NCBI RefSeq assembly: GCF_005860775.1
Contig: NZ_VCHQ01000017.1
Span: forward strand, 1-64,000
Direction: 5' to 3'
Length of the DNA: 64,000 nucleotides
Source of the DNA: Klebsiella indica
GTDB taxonomy: Bacteria; Pseudomonadota; Gammaproteobacteria; Enterobacterales; Enterobacteriaceae
The notes beneath the pieces were generated by a model, which searched no databases, was not told where the DNA came from, and saw only the letters and a program-made list of their open reading frames with translations. Shown here piece by piece: positions 58,989 to 64,000 of the stretch. The translations under genes were made by a program, and so were the position numbers. How positions within the stretch are numbered: position 1 is the first letter of the stretch; each line of letters opens with the position of its first letter.

Positions 58989-59651
58989 TTATAAATCAGC
59001 GCTGTGCGGTGCGCCAATTCCTCCGTAATCATTAATCAATTTCCAGCGCAAAGTGCCTGCGCTACCGCGCGGTAGTTCAAAGCGCGCCGTTTCTCCCGGC
59101 GCCACCCAATTAGCGTCTTTGACTTCTGCGCCACCAATCTTTACCTCAGCGAAATTCATATAAAATCCGGTGGGGTTAGTAACCTGCAGCGTATTGCCGC
59201 TGCGCGTCCAGCGCAGCTGCTCCGTCACCATTTCTGGCGTTCCCGCAACGGATTTCGGCCGATAAATTAATTTGATGCGCGTTTTAATGGCGATCTGTAA
59301 GGTATTGGCGCCCTCTTTAGCCTGAGAGGATGGAATCGCTTTGATATTCATCCAGAACATACTTTCTTTATTTTCTGGTAACCCGCCGCTATAAATCACC
59401 CGCAGACGGGTCTGCTGTTCACCCTCCAGGCGAAATAATGGCGGGGTTAACAGAAAGGGCGAAGAGCCGTTATTCGCCTCTACCCAGCTTTGAATAAGAT
59501 ATGGTGTAGCATCATTATTCGTTACGCTGAGAGAGGCCTCTTTTTTGCCACCGTGATAAATCAGACGAGTACCGCCGGTGACGACGCCCGCATATGCCGC
59601 AGAACCGACTAACAGCCATCCAGCCATCAGCACGTTGAGGTATCGTTTCAT
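58989..59651 (-). CDS. Periplasmic fimbrial chaperone
   Basis: This 220-residue PapD-type chaperone has a signal peptide (MKRYLNVLMAGWLLVGSAAYA). The G1 strand donor motif region reads NTLQIAIKTRIKLIYRP, containing the conserved Arg and Lys that anchor subunit carboxy-termini. TRLIYHGGKKEASLSVTNNDATPYLIQSWVE and ESMFWMNIKAIP are also typical. It is short-loop (FGS) type judging by the F1-G1 spacing. A GGAG lies upstream of the ATG. Confidence 0.94.
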   Translation of the reverse strand: MKRYLNVLMAGWLLVGSAAYAGVVTGGTRLIYHGGKKEASLSVTNNDATPYLIQSWVEANNGSSPFLLTPPLFRLEGEQQTRLRVIYSGGLPENKESMFWMNIKAIPSSQAKEGANTLQIAIKTRIKLIYRPKSVAGTPEMVTEQLRWTRSGNTLQVTNPTGFYMNFAEVKIGGAEVKDANWVAPGETARFELPRGSAGTLRWKLINDYGGIGAPHSADL

Positions 59652-59711
59652 CTCCTGCTCCCTGGAAAAGCGAGCCGTATTCGGCTCGCTGCACGGTCAA
59701 ATAGACGGGAA

Positions 59712-60245
59712 TCAGTTGTAACTGATAGTGAAGTTCGCAGCGCCGTCAGCGGTACCAGCAGTAACGGTGCTCTCAGTCTGGATATAACGCACACGGAACG
59801 GCAGATCGATATCACCGGAACCCGGAATATCCAGACTGGTCGAACGGGAATACAGCGGCAGGGTCGCGTTGGTGCTGCCATCAACCAGCTGCAGGGCTAC
59901 ACCGGACGCGACGCCAGAAGAACCTGCTCCAGTCAGTTTCAGTTTGCTGTCGTCGCCGCCAACGTTATCGCCAGAGAATATTACCGATGCTTTAGTCACC
60001 GTATTCGGGCAGTTTTCTAACTTAATAGCGAAGCGTTGTTCTGCGGCAGTCGAGCCAACGCCGGTAAACTGCGTCTTGGGAACCTGCCCCATCAGCACTT
60101 CCAGCGGGTTAGCCATATTGTTGACCACGTCACAGCCCGCATCGATGACAGCACCGGTAAACTTCACCTGACCGTCTACTGCAAACGCAGCACCAGAGAA
60201 CACCGCGCAACCAGCAACCATAGTAGCAAGTAATGTTTTATTCAT
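59712..60245 (-). CDS. Major fimbrial subunit
   Basis: This 177-residue type 1-like pilin has a signal peptide (MNKTLLATMVAGCAVFSGAAFA). Mature features are the first Cys in GAVIDAGCDVVN and its partner in KLENCPNTVTKASVIFSGD, and the C-terminal FRVRYIQTESTVTAGTADGAANFTISYN with penultimate Tyr, the usual beta-zipper ending. It is the first gene of a five-gene operon (major pilin, chaperone, usher, adhesin, minor pilin). An AAGGAT sequence lies 6 bp before the ATG. Confidence 0.93.
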   Translation of the reverse strand: MNKTLLATMVAGCAVFSGAAFAVDGQVKFTGAVIDAGCDVVNNMANPLEVLMGQVPKTQFTGVGSTAAEQRFAIKLENCPNTVTKASVIFSGDNVGGDDSKLKLTGAGSSGVASGVALQLVDGSTNATLPLYSRSTSLDIPGSGDIDLPFRVRYIQTESTVTAGTADGAANFTISYN

Positions 60246-60892
60246 GATTTATCCTTTTCAATACAGTTAATGCAGTCAATGTATTAACGTAAAAGCGCAA
60301 TACCGTGCGCATCCTTTCATTTGTGCTTGATATTAATAATACAAAGAATATCACTCCATTAAATGGATATAATATTCAAGTCGTTATCCGTATCAAACTG
60401 GCGCCATGCTATCGACAGATTTTAATATTGTCAATTCGTGCTTAGGAATATTCGCTGCTTTACTTCGGGTAAATCACATTAAATATCATGAATATTTATA
60501 TCTTTAGTTTTTTAGATTTATTTTATGTATAAATTACGTTTAAATTTATTTATCAACATTATAGTTATCCCCCCGATAAATATAACATATCTATCTCATT
60601 TATCAGACTAGTATAAACCCCGCATTCTTATTTTTCATATAAATATTCTCACTCTGGATATTTCCACAAGCCAAAATCCGAATTAATCGCACATCACACT
60701 ATTATTACCCCTCACAAAACCCTATTTATAGCGAAATAATAGTTTTCATTACCCGATTCACTTTGTAAAAAAACAGCGGACACTTATTAAATAAATTTGT
60801 CCGTTATTGATAAATAGAAATCAGGGAGTAAAAAACGCAAAGTGAGATGAATAAGGCGAGCACAAAACCTACTACAGGTTATCATCCGATTT
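60246..60892. other. AT-rich fimbrial upstream region
   Basis: About 650 bp without a gene, far more AT-rich than its surroundings (for example 60480-60620). It is likely bound by H-NS and should contain the fimbrial promoter. I looked for an invertible promoter flanked by long inverted repeats and found only a 9-bp ATTTATCAA/TTGATAAAT pair, which is unremarkable in such sequence. The AT-richness suggests horizontal origin of the fimbrial block. Confidence 0.55.
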
Positions 60893-60916
60893 AAAGGATC
60901 GCCGAAGCGATCCTTT
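60893..60916 (-). terminator. Terminator of the nuo operon
   Basis: The perfect stem AAAGGATCGC / GCGATCCTTT with loop CGAA lies 17 bp after the nuoN stop codon. On the minus strand it is followed by AAATCGGATG rather than a long T-run, though the stem itself ends in TTT. Confidence 0.75.
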
Positions 60917-60933
60917 ACCATTGAGCAGGCAAA

Positions 60934-62391
60934 TTACATCAGCGGCATCGCCAGTTGCACAATGCTAATCAGCGGCTGCGGCCATACGCCTAGCACCAGT
61001 ACCAGCAGCGCGGAGATCAGCACCACGATGCCTCCGGCGCTGTACTGCCAGTCGGATGGCGCATCGCGATTCAGTGTCTCCGGTGCACTCAGATAGAGGC
61101 TCACCGCCACGCGTAGATAGTAGTAGAGGCCGATTGCAGACCCAACAACCACCGCGCCCACCAGCCACCACAGGTGCGCATGCACACCGACCGCCAGCAC
61201 GTAGAATTTACCGATAAAGCCCAGCGTCATCGGAATACCGGCGAGAGACAGCATCATCACCGTCATCACCGCCGACAGAATCGGACGATGCCAGAACAGG
61301 CCACGATAGGAATAGAGCGAATCCGCATCCGGCCCACGGTACGGGCTGGACATCAGACTCACCACGCCGAACGCGCCGAGGCTGCTGAACAGATAACCGG
61401 CCAGATACACGCCTACCGCTTCCATCGACATCTCGCCGCTCTGCAGGGCAATCATCACCACCAGCAGGTAGCCAAGATGGGAAATGGAAGAGTAGCCAAG
61501 CAGACGTTTAATATTGGTCTGACTGAGCGCCATCAGGTTACCGAAGATAATGGACGCGAACGCGATAAGACCCAGTACCATGCGCACCGCTTCGCTATTG
61601 CCCACCGGCATATAGAGGAACAGACGCATCACCACGCCGAAAATGGCAATCTTGCTGGCGGTCGCCAGAAAGGTTGATACCGGCGCAGGCGCCCCCTGGT
61701 ATACGTCCGGCGTCCACAAATGGAACGGCACCAGCGACAGTTTGAAGCCGAGACCAACGATCATCAGACCCAGCCCTGCCAGCAACAGCGGCTCATGCAG
61801 AGCGTTGTCCGCCAGGCTCTTACCAAGGGCAAGAAACGACAGGTTGCCAGAGTTCGCATACACCAGCGCCATACCGAACAGCAGGAACGAAGAGGCAACG
61901 GCAGACAAAATGGTATATTTGATACTGGCTTCCAGCGAGCGTTTCTGGCGGAAGGCATAGCCGACAAGACCGAACAGCGGCAGCGAAATCAGTTCGATAC
62001 CGAGGAACAGGGACGCCAGATGATTGGCGCCCGCCAGCAGAATACCGCCCATTGCGGCAATCAGCACCAGCAGATAGAACTCTTCTTTATTGTCCTTGTA
62101 CCCCTCAAGCCACGGATAAGCAAAGGTACAGGTCGCCAGACTGGCCAGCAGCACCAGCCCGGAATAGAGCATGGCGTAACCGTCAACACGAATCAGCGGC
62201 GTGACGTCCATCGCGCCGTTCTGACCCACGAACCAAAGTGAAATCAGCGCGGCGTTCAGGCCGAGAACCGACAGCGTGGCATTGAGGAAATGATTGCGTC
62301 GCCACGCAATGGAGAGCATCACAACCACCACCGTCAAGCCGACGATCAGCAGCGGTAGCAGTGCGATCAGTTGTTGTGGAGTTATTGTCAT
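60934..62391 (-). CDS. nuoN: NADH:quinone oxidoreductase subunit N
   Basis: This 485-residue proton-pumping membrane subunit of complex I is the same length as E. coli NuoN and is the last gene of the nuo operon. Antiporter-like features include [19 protein letters not shown] with the key Glu, [37 protein letters not shown] with the broken-helix Lys, and [18 protein letters not shown]. Fourteen membrane helices are expected. It starts 6 bp after nuoM. Confidence 0.97.
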   Translation of the reverse strand: MTITPQQLIALLPLLIVGLTVVVVMLSIAWRRNHFLNATLSVLGLNAALISLWFVGQNGAMDVTPLIRVDGYAMLYSGLVLLASLATCTFAYPWLEGYKDNKEEFYLLVLIAAMGGILLAGANHLASLFLGIELISLPLFGLVGYAFRQKRSLEASIKYTILSAVASSFLLFGMALVYANSGNLSFLALGKSLADNALHEPLLLAGLGLMIVGLGFKLSLVPFHLWTPDVYQGAPAPVSTFLATASKIAIFGVVMRLFLYMPVGNSEAVRMVLGLIAFASIIFGNLMALSQTNIKRLLGYSSISHLGYLLVVMIALQSGEMSMEAVGVYLAGYLFSSLGAFGVVSLMSSPYRGPDADSLYSYRGLFWHRPILSAVMTVMMLSLAGIPMTLGFIGKFYVLAVGVHAHLWWLVGAVVVGSAIGLYYYLRVAVSLYLSAPETLNRDAPSDWQYSAGGIVVLISALLVLVLGVWPQPLISIVQLAMPLM

Positions 62392-62397
62392 GGCGAA

Positions 62398-63927
62398 TTA
62401 CGGCCTTGTAGTAGAAACAGAATTAACAAACCACTGCTGAATGTTGCTCATCGCAGAGTGCGAGGTATCCAGAATCGGCTGCGGGAAGAAGCCCAGCAAC
62501 ACCAGCAGAACCACCAGCAGCAGGATGATAGACAATTCACGCAGGGACATCCCCGGCAACGTTTTGGCGGCGATTTCGCTTTTTGCTTTGCCAAAGTAGG
62601 CGCGATGCAGCATCGCCAGCGAGTAAACCGACGCGAACACCAGACCAAAGGTAGAAATAACGGTAATCATCGGCACGGCTTTATAGCTGCCGAACAGAAT
62701 CATAAATTCGCCGACGAAGTTACCGGTACCCGGCATCCCGAGCGTCGCGACGGCAAAGAACATCGACAGCGCCGGTAACCACTTAATTTTGCTCCACAGG
62801 CCGCCCATCAGACGCATATCGCGAGTATGCAGACGTTCGTACAACTGACCACAGAGAATAAACAGACCGGCAGCGGAAAGACCGTGGGCAATCATCTGAA
62901 TCACCGCGCCCTGATAAGCCAGCTGGCTACCGGTATAGATCGCGATCAGCACAAAGCCCATATGGGAAACAGAGGTGTAGGCAATCAGACGCTTGATATC
63001 GGTTTGCGCGAATGCCATCCATGCGCCGTAGAAAATACCGATGACGCCCAGCCACATTGCGATGGGGGCAAACTCGGCGGACGCGTTGGGGAACAGCGGC
63101 AAAGAGAAGCGCAGCAGACCGTAAGCCGCGGTTTTCAACAAAATACCGGCCAGATCAACAGAACCCGCTGTCGGCGCCTGGGAGTGCGCGTCCGGCAACC
63201 AGCCATGTAGCGGAACCACCGGCATTTTTACCGCGAAGGCGATAAAGAAGCCCAGCATCAGCAGGTATTCCACCCCGTGCGACATTGGCGTCTTCAGCAG
63301 ATCTTCGTAGTTGAACGTCCAGACGCCGGTCGCATTGAAGTGGACAAACGCCAGCGCCAGGATGGCGATCAGCATGATCAGACCGCTCGCCTGGGTATAG
63401 ATGAAGAACTTGGTGGCCGCCGTGATACGCGTTTTGCCGTCAGAGGCTTTATGGCCCCACAGCGCGATCAGGAAGTACATCGGCACCAGCATCATTTCCC
63501 AGAAGAAGAAGAACAGGAACAGGTCGATGGCGAGGAACACGCCGATCACGCCGCCCAGAATCCACATCAGGTTCAGGTGAAAAAAGCCCTGATATTTTTC
63601 AATCTCTTTCCAGGAGCAAAGTACCGCCAGCACGCCCAGCAAACCGGTGAGCACCACCATCAGTAGCGACAGACCATCGATAGCCAGATGGATGCTAATA
63701 CCGAAGCGCGGGATCCACGGCAGCACGAACTCAGACTGCCATTGCGGAATACCGGTGGATTGTGTCAGAGAATAGCCGCCCTGCATCCACAGCAGCAGAC
63801 CGAGCACCAGCGTCAATCCCATGGTGATCAGCGCGATCCAGCGCGGCATCTTCACGCCAAAGCGTTCGGACTGCCAGCACAGAAAGCCGCCGATAAAGGG
63901 GATGAGTATTAACCAAGGTAATAACAT
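62398..63927 (-). CDS. nuoM: NADH:quinone oxidoreductase subunit M
   Basis: This 509-residue antiporter-like subunit of complex I equals the E. coli length. Motifs include LFLFFFFWEMMLVPMYFLIALWGHK with the essential Glu, AVKMPVVPLHGWLPDAHSQAPTAGSVDLAGILLKTAAYGLLRF with the pumping Lys residues, and TDIKRLIAYTSVSHMGFVLIA. It passes protons together with NuoL and NuoN. nuoL should lie just beyond the window. Confidence 0.97.
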   Translation of the reverse strand: MLLPWLILIPFIGGFLCWQSERFGVKMPRWIALITMGLTLVLGLLLWMQGGYSLTQSTGIPQWQSEFVLPWIPRFGISIHLAIDGLSLLMVVLTGLLGVLAVLCSWKEIEKYQGFFHLNLMWILGGVIGVFLAIDLFLFFFFWEMMLVPMYFLIALWGHKASDGKTRITAATKFFIYTQASGLIMLIAILALAFVHFNATGVWTFNYEDLLKTPMSHGVEYLLMLGFFIAFAVKMPVVPLHGWLPDAHSQAPTAGSVDLAGILLKTAAYGLLRFSLPLFPNASAEFAPIAMWLGVIGIFYGAWMAFAQTDIKRLIAYTSVSHMGFVLIAIYTGSQLAYQGAVIQMIAHGLSAAGLFILCGQLYERLHTRDMRLMGGLWSKIKWLPALSMFFAVATLGMPGTGNFVGEFMILFGSYKAVPMITVISTFGLVFASVYSLAMLHRAYFGKAKSEIAAKTLPGMSLRELSIILLLVVLLVLLGFFPQPILDTSHSAMSNIQQWFVNSVSTTRP

Positions 63928-64000
63928 AGCTAAGTATGTCCCTTATATTTACTCCTGCTCAGGCTATCTCGCTCACCAGCCCGAATCCCGGCAGTGCTCG
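63928..64000. other. Upstream of nuoM, window edge
   Basis: The last 73 bp hold no recognisable coding sequence. E. coli has an intergenic stretch of similar position between nuoL and nuoM, and this is probably the same. AAGGGACAT on the minus strand is about 20 bp before the nuoM start. Confidence 0.4.

Noticed and set aside
60246-60892. A fim-type invertible promoter upstream of the fimbrial operon
   Set aside because: I searched for paired inverted repeats of at least 9-10 bp at a useful distance. Only ATTTATCAA/TTGATAAAT was found, expected by chance in such AT-rich DNA, and no recombinase gene is nearby.
1-64000. CRISPR arrays, tRNA or rRNA genes, integrases
   Set aside because: No regularly spaced repeats, tRNA-like cloverleafs or recombinase genes were found in the window.

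Overview
The window is chromosomal DNA from a member of the Enterobacteriaceae. Its backbone is colinear with the E. coli/Salmonella region running from mqo through ompC, rcs, gyrA, nrd, glp, rhm and men to nuo. Several details point to Citrobacter, with C. rodentium as my best guess: GyrA carries Thr at position 83 rather than the Ser of E. coli and Salmonella, accessory genes flank mqo, the arn polymyxin-resistance operon is missing from its usual place, and IS and phage debris is plentiful. This species call is inference from sequence reading alone.

Layout. 1-3.4 kb is an accessory graveyard: a multicopy 457-bp bounded repeat, a HigBA toxin-antitoxin pair, the tail end of a lambda-type tail gene, an IS2-like element cut off at its 3' end, and the 3' part of an IS256-family element. 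3.4-11.5 kb holds transport and respiratory genes (FUSC-family protein, AI-2E-family membrane protein, malate:quinone oxidoreductase, a short SulP transporter, MgtE). 11.6-17.6 kb is yojI-alkB-ada-apbE-ompC. 17.9-24.6 kb holds micF and the Rcs envelope-stress phosphorelay (rcsD, rcsB, rcsC). 24.7-32.4 kb is gyrA, ubiG and the aerobic ribonucleotide reductase operon nrdAB-yfaE with DnaA and NrdR boxes. 32.5-39.2 kb is the glycerol-3-phosphate regulon (glpTQ divergent from glpABC). 39.3-43.4 kb is L-rhamnonate catabolism (rhmATD and its IclR-type regulator). 43.6-46.3 kb is yfaY, yfaZ and nudI. 46.4-52 kb is the menaquinone operon menDHBCE without menF. 52.4-53.9 kb is elaA and rbn. 54.1-54.85 kb holds a second copy of the repeat and a 147-bp MITE. 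54.85-60.25 kb is a complete five-gene chaperone-usher fimbrial operon. 60.9-63.9 kb is nuoN and nuoM of respiratory complex I.

Main observation. The two repeat copies (10-466 and 54109-54565) are each exactly 457 bp and are bounded by the inverted 10-mer ATCGGTGGTT/AACCACCGAT. The 66 bp beyond the right boundary, and the few bases visible beyond the left boundary, are in the SAME orientation in both copies, while the segment between the 10-mers is in OPPOSITE orientation. That is the signature of a locally invertible DNA segment. The segment holds four back-to-back GC-rich hairpins, and a small reading frame runs out across the boundary, so its tail would change on inversion. I do not recognise the 10-mer as a known Hin, Fim or Rci site. 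A degenerate third piece lies at 5490-5560.

Functional picture. The core genes link central and respiratory metabolism (Mqo, GlpABC, menaquinone, complex I), DNA precursor synthesis and topology, alkylation repair and outer-membrane homeostasis. The accessory parts (fimbria, HigBA, repeats, IS debris) sit at two boundaries, upstream of FUSC/mqo and between rbn and nuoN. The backbone has lost ais-arn-pmrD (between nudI and menE) and menF-elaB (between menD and elaA) relative to E. coli.
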